From a virus, in the IMG/VR virus record IMGVR_UViG_3300046557_000447, positions 1 to 38,018 of that record: 38,018 bases of DNA; one strand, written 5' to 3'. A program made the position numbers and the translations under genes. Below the pieces are notes generated by a model. That model made no database searches, was not told the origin of the DNA, and saw nothing but the letters and a program-made list of their open reading frames with translations. Positions 15,539-21,522 of this stretch are shown here, one piece after another (within the stretch, counting starts at the first letter, position 1; every line of letters begins with the position of its first letter).

Positions 15539-16798
15539 ATGCCCGAGCACACCGACACCGCACCCCCAGCACTCGCCTTCGGCCAACGCGTCCAACACGC
15601 CCGCGAACGTGTCGGCCTCACACGCGCCGTCGTCGCCGGCCTCATGGACCAGTCCACCGAGTGGGTCAAGGCCATCGAAAAAGGCTCCATCGGAATGCCC
15701 CGCCTCCCCAAACTCCTCCGCCTCGCGCACGTCCTCGGCGTAGAAGACATCGCCGACCTCATGGGCGACGACCGCCTCGCCGTCGCCACCTACACCAAAG
15801 CCGAACACGGCGACCTGCCCACAGTGAAGCGCGCCCTCACCTCATACCGGCTCGCCCCCGAGGACCGTGAACCCGAGCCTGTCGACGTCCTCACCGCCCG
15901 GCTACGGAGGGCCTGGCAGCTCTGGCACGACCGCGACCCACAGATCACCCACGGCCGCACCGTGGAAGGCAACCGCACCCGGATCGCCCGGCTCCTCCCG
16001 CAGCTCCTCGCCGACGCCCAGCACTCCGCCAAAGTCCTGGAAGGAGCCGACCGCAGGCGCGCCCTCGTCGCCCTCGCAGAGACTTACCACCTCGCGCAGC
16101 TGTTCCTCTCCTTCCAGCCCGCACCCGATCTCGTCGTCCTCACCGGCGACCGCGCCATGACGGCCGCGCAAGACGCCGATAGCCCACGCGCCATCGCGGG
16201 CGCCGCCTGGTACATGAACCATGTCCACCGGGATGCCGGCGAAGCTGCGGAGGCGCGCGTGGACCTGGCGGAGCAGGCGGCGGCGCTGCTGCCGTCGAGT
16301 GACGATCCGGAGCACATCGCCCGCCGTGGCCTGCTGTATCTCGCGGTGGCATTGTCCTACGCCAAGACCGGCCAGGCCGGGGACGCGTGGCGCTACTGGG
16401 ACAAGGCTGATGCTGCGGCTCGTGATCTCGGGGACGACTACGCGCACCCGTGGCTGATCTTCGGGCGGGGCATTGTCACCGGGTACGCGATCACGATGTA
16501 CAACGATCTGATGCAGCCTGTGAAGGCCCTGGAGGTCGTCGAGGCATTGGAGTTGGGACGGATCCCGTCGGCGACGAGGCGTTCGTACCATCTGATCGAG
16601 TCGGCGCGGGCGCACGGGATGCTCGGGGAGGGTACGGCCGCGGTGTCGCTGCTGGGGAAGGCGTTCGCCGAGTCGCCGGAGACGATCCAGTACAACCTGC
16701 ACACGAGGTCGGTCCTGCCGGAGTTGGTGAAGACGGGCCCGCGGATGGTCCGTGATGACGCGCTCGGCCTCGCTCGGGATCTCGGCGTCCCCGTGTGA
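15539..16798 (+). CDS. XRE-family transcriptional regulator with TPR-like sensor domain
   Basis: A 419-aa protein. Residues 14-75 hold a helix-turn-helix: GQRVQHARERVGLTRAVVAGLM, recognition helix around STEWVKAIEKG, then the DIADLMGDD ending. Residues about 115-415 are helical repeats of TPR type with hydrophobic pairs, as in Streptomyces regulators that pair with small partner genes. These usually bind signal peptides or proteins through the TPR part. It is followed by two small genes at 16921 and 17133 that look like its usual neighbours, so the trio was probably moved as a unit. The target is unknown; flanking dyads are candidate binding sites. Confidence 0.8.
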   Translation: MPEHTDTAPPALAFGQRVQHARERVGLTRAVVAGLMDQSTEWVKAIEKGSIGMPRLPKLLRLAHVLGVEDIADLMGDDRLAVATYTKAEHGDLPTVKRALTSYRLAPEDREPEPVDVLTARLRRAWQLWHDRDPQITHGRTVEGNRTRIARLLPQLLADAQHSAKVLEGADRRRALVALAETYHLAQLFLSFQPAPDLVVLTGDRAMTAAQDADSPRAIAGAAWYMNHVHRDAGEAAEARVDLAEQAAALLPSSDDPEHIARRGLLYLAVALSYAKTGQAGDAWRYWDKADAAARDLGDDYAHPWLIFGRGIVTGYAITMYNDLMQPVKALEVVEALELGRIPSATRRSYHLIESARAHGMLGEGTAAVSLLGKAFAESPETIQYNLHTRSVLPELVKTGPRMVRDDALGLARDLGVPV

Positions 16799-16805
16799 TC
16801 ACGTG

Positions 16806-16853
16806 GGGGGTAGGAACGCTACCCCCTGTCGAGGGGGTAGGAACCCTACCCCT
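16806..16853 (+). promoter_or_regulatory. Two tandem operator-like dyads, GGGGTAGGAACNCTACCCC
   Basis: The dyad sits at 16806-16826 (centre GAACG) and again at 16833-16853 (centre AACCC). The start-to-start distance is 27 bp, so the two lie on nearly the same side of the helix. They lie immediately after the regulator's stop and before the small gene at 16921. They look like cooperative binding sites for a dimeric repressor or activator. Confidence 0.7.
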
Positions 16854-16873
16854 CAGGCTTCCAGCTGCGCCTT

Positions 16874-16908
16874 ACGGTCACGGGTGTGAGACAGATCACC
16901 GTGACCGT
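16874..16908 (+). promoter_or_regulatory. Inverted repeat ACGGTCACGG / CCGTGACCGT upstream of the small gene
   Basis: Perfect 10-bp arms (16874-16883 and 16899-16908) with 15 bases between them, ending 12 bases before the ATG at 16921. It differs in sequence from the two dyads just upstream. It could be a second operator, part of a promoter for the small genes, or an mRNA hairpin at the start of translation. Confidence 0.5.
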
Positions 16909-16920
16909 GGAGGCCGGAAG

Positions 16921-17136
16921 ATGACGACGCAACAGCCCCTACCCGAGGCGCCCGTCACGCTGATGGACCCCACCCGGCCGCCCCGTCCGGTGCCCGGCTG
17001 CGACGTGTGCGCGGCCCTCGACCGGCAGCGGGCGACGGCCGAAGCTCGGGGCGACATCGCACAGGCCACGACGTACGAGCAGGAAATGCGCAGCCACCCC
17101 GCCCACGGGGACCGCCCCGCCGCCACCCGCCGATGA
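16921..17136 (+). CDS. Small conserved Streptomyces protein downstream of XRE regulator
   Basis: A 71-aa protein with ATG 16921 (GGAGG and GGAAG precede it). The core is PGCDVCAALDRQRATAEARGD, then a helix with EQEMRSHPAHG. A CDVC motif followed by a basic helix is typical of a small family that follows XRE/TPR regulators in Streptomyces. The role is not established. The last codons overlap the next gene (ATGA at 17133), so they form one operon. The long open frame from 16795 is not used, because it lacks a start signal and runs through the operators. Confidence 0.7.
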   Translation: MTTQQPLPEAPVTLMDPTRPPRPVPGCDVCAALDRQRATAEARGDIAQATTYEQEMRSHPAHGDRPAATRR

Positions 17137-17330
17137 CCCGCCGCACCCTGCCGTCCGCACGGTCTCTCACGCGCGCACAGTACGACGGCCGCGCCTGCGT
17201 CTGGTGCGGCAATCCGTTGTGGAGAAGCGCGAAGAGCGTGGGCATAGCCCGCGGATCGTTGGGCGCCCACAGCCTCGATGTCGAAGTGTTCGCCTGCGCC
17301 CCCCGCTGCCCGCGACGTCCCACCAGATAG
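17133..17330 (+). CDS. Small zinc-finger-like protein, third gene of the regulator trio
   Basis: A 65-aa protein overlapping the upstream stop by ATGA. It has CVWCG near residues 22-26 and a later CAPRC near the C-terminus, giving four Cys that can bind zinc. The sequence YDGRACVWCGNPL with GAHSLDVEVFAC is characteristic of a small family next to XRE/TPR genes in Streptomyces. It may be an inhibitor or partner of the regulator; that is inference. Confidence 0.65.
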   Translation: MTRRTLPSARSLTRAQYDGRACVWCGNPLWRSAKSVGIARGSLGAHSLDVEVFACAPRCPRRPTR

Positions 17331-17333
17331 ACC

Positions 17334-17378
17334 CCCGCCCCGGGCCCCAACCCTGGACAGGTCGAGCCTCGGGGCGGG
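17334..17378 (+). terminator. GC-rich inverted repeat after the regulator trio
   Basis: CCCGCCCCG (17334-17342) pairs with CGGGGCGGG (17370-17378) over a 27-base loop. It starts a few bases after the stop at 17330 and ends about 40 bases before the next gene. It has no T-tract, so it is a weak terminator candidate. Confidence 0.45.
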
Positions 17379-17419
17379 CTGCAAGTGCACATCAACTCAC
17401 ATGGGAGAAAGGACCGCCA

Positions 17420-17857
17420 ATGACTGTGGCACCTGAAAGGCCAGTCGCTCTGCTGCTGGGTAGGGACCTCGTGTCCCGCGAGCTGTTCGAGCGCCTAGTG
17501 GACTTCTGTGCCGAGGAGTACGGGCACGAGCGTTCCATGGCCGAGCGGATCATGGACGAGGCCCTGGCATTCCTGGACGTCATGGGCCAGACGGGTGAGG
17601 GCATGTCGCCCTCTCAGGTCGTGGACCCCGGATGGCACACGTTCATGCTCCACACCGAGGACTACGAGAAGTGGTGCGTCGAGCGGTACGGCCGGTTCAT
17701 CCACCACGCCCCGAAGAGCCGCTACAGGGACAAGGTCACGATGGTGGACGTGGTGGCCAAGATCCGCGCCCACGGCTACGCGGTCGACGAGTCCCTGTGG
17801 GGCACCAAGGCCGAGTGCAACGAGCCGACGTGCTGCGGCGACGGCCCCTGCTGCTGA
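17420..17857 (+). CDS. Glycine-rich-domain-like Streptomyces protein
   Basis: A 145-aa protein with GGGAGAAAGGA before ATG 17420. It is mostly helical, with a strongly recognisable block VVDPGWHTFMLHTEDYEKWC and YGRFIHHAP. This is the signature of proteins annotated as glycine-rich-domain-containing in Streptomyces, usually found near XRE/TPR regulators. The C-terminus has a Cys cluster (CNEPTCCGDGPCC). The biochemical role is not known to me. The frame is open further upstream to 17204, but that part overlaps the previous gene and hairpin. Confidence 0.7.
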   Translation: MTVAPERPVALLLGRDLVSRELFERLVDFCAEEYGHERSMAERIMDEALAFLDVMGQTGEGMSPSQVVDPGWHTFMLHTEDYEKWCVERYGRFIHHAPKSRYRDKVTMVDVVAKIRAHGYAVDESLWGTKAECNEPTCCGDGPCC

Positions 17858-17886
17858 CACAGGCCGCTGTCAGTACCAGCCGCTAG

Positions 17887-17908
17887 AGTCCGGCCCTCAC
17901 AGTCCGGA
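17887..17908 (+). promoter_or_regulatory. Dyad GTCCGG / CCGGAC upstream of gene at 17935
   Basis: Perfect 6-bp arms (17887-17892 and 17903-17908) with ten bases between, in the gap after the previous stop. The motif AGTCCGG is also present as a direct repeat. It could be a terminator of the upstream gene or an operator for the gene at 17935. Confidence 0.4.
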
Positions 17909-17934
17909 CCTCTAAGCACAAACAGGGAGAATCC

Positions 17935-18363
17935 ATGGCAACTGCCGAAGGAAGCAAGGGTCGAGGGCGTGCCACCGCCTTCTCCATGTTCGGGCCCGTC
18001 TTCGGCTATGCAAGCACTCTCGTGGATGACCGACAGGTCGCCTACGTGGGTCCGCTCACCCCGGGCGTCAGTTGGCGCAAGCTCTGGCAGATGGCAGAGA
18101 GGTGCCACAACGACGGGGCCAAGGAGACCAGGAAGGCCGAGTGGATCATCTCGCAGGCGTCCCGTGCATTCATCTGCGGCAGTGACGTGGTCGTGAAACT
18201 CTCAGACGCAGATTGGGAGATGGAGCCCGGCGGATGGCTCGTAGAGCTTGACGGCTCCTGGTGCAACCAAGACGTGTTGGTCACCGGCAACCTCACGGTG
18301 CCGGACCTCACCGCCCAGCACATCGCCGAGAAGTTCACCCACTACCCGCAGTACGCGGGGTGA
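17935..18363 (+). CDS. Unknown accessory protein
   Basis: A 142-aa protein with CAGGGAGA before ATG 17935. It has mixed helix and strand pattern, several Trp, and Cys at RCHN and AFICG. The DNA has more A and T at codon third positions than the phage core genes, which suggests a separate origin. It is a single-gene unit: a dyad precedes it and a strong inverted repeat follows it. I do not recognise a family. Phages often carry such independent genes (morons) expressed in the lysogen. Confidence 0.65.
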   Translation: MATAEGSKGRGRATAFSMFGPVFGYASTLVDDRQVAYVGPLTPGVSWRKLWQMAERCHNDGAKETRKAEWIISQASRAFICGSDVVVKLSDADWEMEPGGWLVELDGSWCNQDVLVTGNLTVPDLTAQHIAEKFTHYPQYAG

Positions 18364-18369
18364 CGCCCC

Positions 18370-18402
18370 GACCACTCTCACTCTCGCAAAGGTCGAGTGG
18401 TC
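18370..18402 (+). terminator. Inverted repeat GACCACTC / GAGTGGTC after the gene at 17935
   Basis: Perfect 8-bp arms (18370-18377 and 18395-18402) with a 17-base loop, starting 7 bases after the stop at 18363. It can serve as a terminator, which supports the reading of 17935-18363 as an isolated transcription unit. Confidence 0.5.
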
Positions 18403-18443
18403 GAGACGCCTGGATCCCAACCCTTGGGAGAGGAGGGAACACG

Positions 18444-18542
18444 ATGAGGGTAATCGAAACTACGCCTTCCGGGCCGACCGAGCCGGGACCGACGCCGCCG
18501 ATCGCACCGTCTCGGAGCCGGCGCCCACGTGAACGCCGCTGA
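18444..18542 (+). CDS. Small 32-aa open frame with strong ribosome binding site
   Basis: ATG 18444 is preceded by GAGAGGAGGG at 6-14 bases, one of the best Shine-Dalgarno matches in the window, and by a small hairpin (TCCCAA/TTGGGA at 18415-18429) just upstream. The peptide is Pro-rich with a basic end (SRSRRPRERR). The size is near the limit of what can be trusted; only the strong translation signal supports it. It may also be a leader peptide. Confidence 0.4.
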   Translation: MRVIETTPSGPTEPGPTPPIAPSRSRRPRERR

Positions 18543-18555
18543 ACGTAACTGAACC

Positions 18556-18595
18556 GGCCCCGTCTATCCGCTGTCTTGTGGCGGGTGGGCGGGGC
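18556..18595. terminator. Possible terminator between convergent genes
   Basis: GGCCCCG (18556-18562) can pair with CGGGGC (18590-18595) in the gap between the plus-strand small frame and the minus-strand XRE gene that ends at 18638. The loop is about 27 bases and the arms are short. It is weak evidence, but a terminator is expected at this convergent junction. Confidence 0.3.
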
Positions 18596-18637
18596 TGGCC
18601 GTGCGGCGAAGACCGAGACGCGGGTGTCGAGGACGGG

Positions 18638-18871
18638 TCATCTCACGAGGTCGGCGAGTGGGACGCCGATGGCGTCGGCGATGAGGATCAGGCGATCGAC
18701 CGACGTGGCGTGGGTGCCCTGCTCGATGCGGTTGATCGTTTTGCGGTCCAGCCCTGTGAGCTCGCCGAGCTTCTCCTGTGTGAGTTTGCGCTCGGTGCGG
18801 GCGGCGCGGATGTGGTCTCCGATGGCCTGTCGGCGGGCGAGCACCCGGGCGGGCAGGGGGTCGGAGGGCAC
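18638..18871 (-). CDS. Small XRE-family regulator, minus strand
   Basis: A 77-aa protein starting at GTG 18871. Nearly all of it is one helix-turn-helix domain: HIRAARTERKLTQEKLGELTGLDRKTINRIEQG, then SVDRLILIADAIGVPLADLV. No Shine-Dalgarno precedes it. A perfect dyad (TGTACCA / TGGTACA) sits about 35 bases upstream of its start and is a good candidate operator. It is a second, independent regulator from the one at 15539 and from the immunity repressor at 21523. It could act as a Cro-like or antirepressor-type control of the integrase side. Confidence 0.75.
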   Translation of the reverse strand: MPSDPLPARVLARRQAIGDHIRAARTERKLTQEKLGELTGLDRKTINRIEQGTHATSVDRLILIADAIGVPLADLVR

Positions 18872-18904
18872 GGATCAACGCTGGTGGGAGCGGTGATCAA
18901 TGTC

Positions 18905-18922
18905 TGTACCATCGTTGGTACA
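18905..18922. promoter_or_regulatory. Perfect dyad TGTACCA-N4-TGGTACA, operator candidate
   Basis: Seven-base perfect arms (18905-18911 and 18916-18922) with spacer TCGT. It lies just upstream of the minus-strand XRE gene and about 175 bases before the small plus-strand gene at 19099. The size and symmetry fit an XRE dimer site that controls one or both directions. Confidence 0.6.
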
Positions 18923-19098
18923 TTTGTGCCCTCAGGTTTCGGCCAGACCGCAACCGCCATTCGAATAAAACACCCGTTCGAGTGACATGGATTGCATAAA
19001 TGTAAAAGTTGAATGCAGGATTACCTGCACCAACCGTGCAGCGGCCGCCCATCCAGGCGCGCCGCACCCTCCCCCGCCCAGCAAAAGGTGACCCCCAC
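18923..19098. promoter_or_regulatory. AT-richer regulatory region with dyad TGCAGG-N4-CCTGCA
   Basis: This intergenic region is distinctly richer in A and T than its surroundings (for example around 18961-19013) and contains no gene. A perfect dyad TGCAGG atta CCTGCA lies at 19014-19029. An AAAGGTGA (19084-19091) is the ribosome binding site of the gene at 19099. It probably contains a promoter for the small gene and possibly for the integrase; no clear -35/-10 pair could be fixed by reading. Confidence 0.45.
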
Positions 19099-19314
19099 AT
19101 GCACGAAGCCCCGCTGCCCCCCGCCGTGCGCCTTACCGACATCCAGAAGGCCCGGATCGACTACGCCCGCCGCGACCTGGAGACGTTCCGCGCCGAAGAT
19201 CTCGCACTGCTGGAGCCAGCCTCCCTGATCATCATCATCGAGCGGCTGCGCACCCGCCTCTACGAGACGCTGGAACTCGTCGCCGAAGTCTGCGACACCA
19301 CCCCACCCGACTAA
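19099..19314 (+). CDS. Small helical protein upstream of attP and integrase
   Basis: A 71-aa protein with AAAGGTGA before ATG 19099. It is helical: LTDIQKARIDYARRDLETFR, then LIIIIERLRTRLYETLELV. No DNA-binding motif is obvious, but its position just before the integrase attachment site makes it a candidate recombination directionality factor or accessory protein. This is speculation from position and size. It could equally be an unrelated small early gene. Confidence 0.6.
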   Translation: MHEAPLPPAVRLTDIQKARIDYARRDLETFRAEDLALLEPASLIIIIERLRTRLYETLELVAEVCDTTPPD

Positions 19315-19327
19315 CAGAAGACCACCC

Positions 19328-19361
19328 CTAAATCACTTTGTGGCTCCACAAACCTATTTAG
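19328..19361. other. Candidate attP of the serine integrase
   Basis: A 34-bp dyad: outer arms CTAAAT (19328-19333) and ATTTAG (19356-19361), inner arms TTTGTGG (19337-19343) and CCACAAA (19346-19352). Thirteen of sixteen positions per side are symmetric. The centre is the dinucleotide CT (19344-19345), which is not its own complement. This matches the design of serine integrase attP sites: a near-palindrome with a non-palindromic central dinucleotide, beside the int gene. It is also lower in GC than the phage average. It could alternatively be an operator or terminator. Confidence 0.65.
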
Positions 19362-19378
19362 AGACGGTCAGCACTCGC

Positions 19379-19391
19379 TAGCATCGACGTA
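19379..19391 (+). promoter_or_regulatory. Possible promoter for leaderless integrase mRNA
   Basis: TAGCAT (19379-19384) is a fair -10 match. The integrase ATG at 19391 begins 7 bases after it and there is no Shine-Dalgarno, so the transcript may start at the A of ATG. The matching -35 would fall on the right arm of the attP-like dyad (about 19355-19361). The -35 match is poor, so this is tentative. Confidence 0.35.
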
Positions 19392-21031
19392 TGCCCTACG
19401 CGCCCGAGTACCTGCACCTCGTCTTCCCCGGCGTCGCCTTCGAAGCGATGCTCTACGGCCGCAACTCGGACGGCGACGGCACAGGCAGCTCCGTCAGCGA
19501 CCAGCTCGCCACCGGCCGCAGACTGTGCGACAGACACAACTGGCACGTGATGCACGAGTTTGAGGACGCCGACACCTCGGCCAGTCGACACGGCCGCAAG
19601 GTCCGCGACGACTTCGAAGCGCTGATCGACACCATCGCCAACGAGCCGGCGCCGCCGAGCACCCGCCGGATTGTCGTCGCGTTCCAGGCCAGCCGCTACT
19701 ACCGCGACCTCGAGGCCTACGTCCGCCTCCGCAAGGTCCTCCGCGACACCGGCACTCTGCTCTGCTACAACTCCCAGATCTACGATCTCTCCCGCCGCGA
19801 CGACCTCAAGGCCACGGCCATGCACGCCGTCGACGCCGAGGACGAAGCAGAGGGCATCCGCGACGGCAACCTCCGCACGGCCAACTCGCAGGCGCAGGCA
19901 GGCCTGCCACACGGAAAGGCCATCTACGGGTACCTGCGGACGTACCAGACAGTCAACGGGCGCAAGCGCTGCACCGGACAGACCGAAGACCCTGTACGCG
20001 GCCCCTACGTGGTGCAGGTGTTGCAGCGCCTCGATACGGGCCACACACTCAGATCTCTCACCCGCTGGCTTCGATCACAGCCGGAAGCGGCACGCCCGGA
20101 CGGACAGCAATGGGTGGAGCAGACGGTCCGAGCGATGGCGTTGAATCGGGCATACCTTGGCGAACGGCTCCACAAGGGCAAATACATCAAAGCCGTGTGG
20201 GCTCCCATTAAGGGGCTCGACACCCCTCAGGGCCGGGCCATGCACAACCGTGTGACCGCCAAAATGACTGACCCCGCCCGCAGAATGCAACGAGGCACGG
20301 AGGTGAAACACCTCCTGTCCTACGTGGCCCTGTGCGGAGAGTGCGGCGACCACGCGGTACTGCGCTACCTCGCTCCGAGCGGCAAACGGAAGACAACGCT
20401 CGTCTGCAAGGAGAAGTTCGACACCTCCATCGTTGAAGCCCTCCTCGACGCCTACGTTGAGGAAGCGCTCCTTGCCTGGTTCAGTGACAAGGCCAAGGCC
20501 AGGGCCGCTCTCATCCCGGCCGACGACAAGGTGAAGGAGATGGCGGCTTCGGCACAGAAGCTCGTCAACGCTTACACGGAGCAGCTCGGCGAAGCGCGCC
20601 GGATGTCCCGGGAGTTCGACGCGGACGCGGGGCGCTTCAAGCTCTCTTCCGTCTCACTCGCGGCGATGGAGTCGGAGCTGGAGCCGAAGCTGGAGGCGGC
20701 ACTAGAGAAGCTCCGCACCTTCACGGGCATCTCGCCGCTGGTCCTCCAGCTGCTGGAGGCCGACGATCCTGATGCGGTGTGGAACGGCCGGCCCGCGATC
20801 GAGGACCGGCCGGCGGTGCGGGGGCTCACACTGGATCAGAAGCGCGAGGTGATCAAGAAGAGCATGACGGTACGCCTGCACAAGGCTCCCGGCGTCCGGA
20901 AGCTGGATGAGCGCCGTATTCGGCTTGCGTTCGTGGGCGAACCTGAGTTCAGGGCCCGACCACTCCGTGTTCCCGCGAGCGAGCGTGTTGTGCGGATTGG
21001 CTCGGCTGGCCCTGCTTCGGGAACTGAATGA
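19391..21031 (+). CDS. int: Large serine integrase (serine recombinase)
   Basis: A 546-aa protein. The catalytic domain (about 20-160) has YGRNS with S26 as the likely nucleophile and a later FQASRYYRDL containing conserved Arg. The recombinase domain follows (about 165-290, ANSQAQAGLPHGKAIYGYLR and QTVRAMALNRAYLGER). A zinc-ribbon region begins at C315 and C318 and continues to C339; the fourth ligand is not obvious. A long charged helix follows (about 370-440), likely the coiled coil that controls synapsis. The C-terminal tail contains VIKKSMTVRLHKAP. It would recombine attP (19328-19361) with a host attB. Length is normal for this family. The 3' end overlaps an antisense gene by 83 bases. 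Confidence 0.93.
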   Translation: MPYAPEYLHLVFPGVAFEAMLYGRNSDGDGTGSSVSDQLATGRRLCDRHNWHVMHEFEDADTSASRHGRKVRDDFEALIDTIANEPAPPSTRRIVVAFQASRYYRDLEAYVRLRKVLRDTGTLLCYNSQIYDLSRRDDLKATAMHAVDAEDEAEGIRDGNLRTANSQAQAGLPHGKAIYGYLRTYQTVNGRKRCTGQTEDPVRGPYVVQVLQRLDTGHTLRSLTRWLRSQPEAARPDGQQWVEQTVRAMALNRAYLGERLHKGKYIKAVWAPIKGLDTPQGRAMHNRVTAKMTDPARRMQRGTEVKHLLSYVALCGECGDHAVLRYLAPSGKRKTTLVCKEKFDTSIVEALLDAYVEEALLAWFSDKAKARAALIPADDKVKEMAASAQKLVNAYTEQLGEARRMSREFDADAGRFKLSSVSLAAMESELEPKLEAALEKLRTFTGISPLVLQLLEADDPDAVWNGRPAIEDRPAVRGLTLDQKREVIKKSMTVRLHKAPGVRKLDERRIRLAFVGEPEFRARPLRVPASERVVRIGSAGPASGTE

Positions 21032-21506
21032 GGTTGGCGGGCATGGCGGGTTCGTCACGCCTGAACGCGCCGGCGCGTTCCATTTCGACGCCAGTACGGA
21101 ATGCCTCGGTGGTGATTTGGAGGCGCTCTTCCTCGAATTCGGCCCGCATCTTCTGACGTTCGGAAATGAGCGTGGCGGCGATGCGGGCTCGCTCGAGGTT
21201 CATCTCGTGGTTGAGGCGTCCCATCTCACTTTCGAGCGAGGCCTTCGCGGCGACGTAGGTGCGTCGTTCGGCTTCGGCTTGCTGCTCAGCGCGGGCGAGG
21301 GCCCGGCGTTCGTCGCGGGTGTCGACGATCCAGCTGCGAATGAGAGTGAGCGCGATAAGCGTAAGCGCGGTGAGGGTGAGGCCGGTTCCGTCGAGAGAGC
21401 GTGGCACGTCCCTGCGCATCAGGCCCTGTGCGCTCATCGTCAGTCCCATGGCGAGGAGCGCTACCCCTGCTACTGCCGTGGTCTGTGCCTTACCGGTGAG
21501 ACTCAT
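20949..21506 (-). CDS. Membrane protein with coiled coil, next to the repressor
   Basis: A 185-aa protein on the minus strand. ATG 21506 is preferred; GTG 21539 is possible but overlaps the repressor end. Two hydrophobic segments lie at about 7-26 (AQTTAVAGVALLAMGLTMSA) and about 38-58. A long charged helix follows (about 60-150, ERRALARAEQQAEAERRTYV and on), so it should anchor in the membrane with a cytoplasmic coiled coil. It follows the repressor on the same strand, so it is probably expressed in the lysogen. Such genes often encode superinfection exclusion, but the function here is unknown. It overlaps the integrase end. Confidence 0.65.
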   Translation of the reverse strand: MSLTGKAQTTAVAGVALLAMGLTMSAQGLMRRDVPRSLDGTGLTLTALTLIALTLIRSWIVDTRDERRALARAEQQAEAERRTYVAAKASLESEMGRLNHEMNLERARIAATLISERQKMRAEFEEERLQITTEAFRTGVEMERAGAFRRDEPAMPANLIQFPKQGQPSQSAQHARSREHGVVGP

Positions 21507-21522
21507 CAACCGCACCCCCGCA

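Noticed and set aside
18564-18878. Other frames opposite or across the minus-strand XRE gene
   Set aside because: The XRE frame has a clear helix-turn-helix; the others are basic, Pro/Arg-rich shadows.
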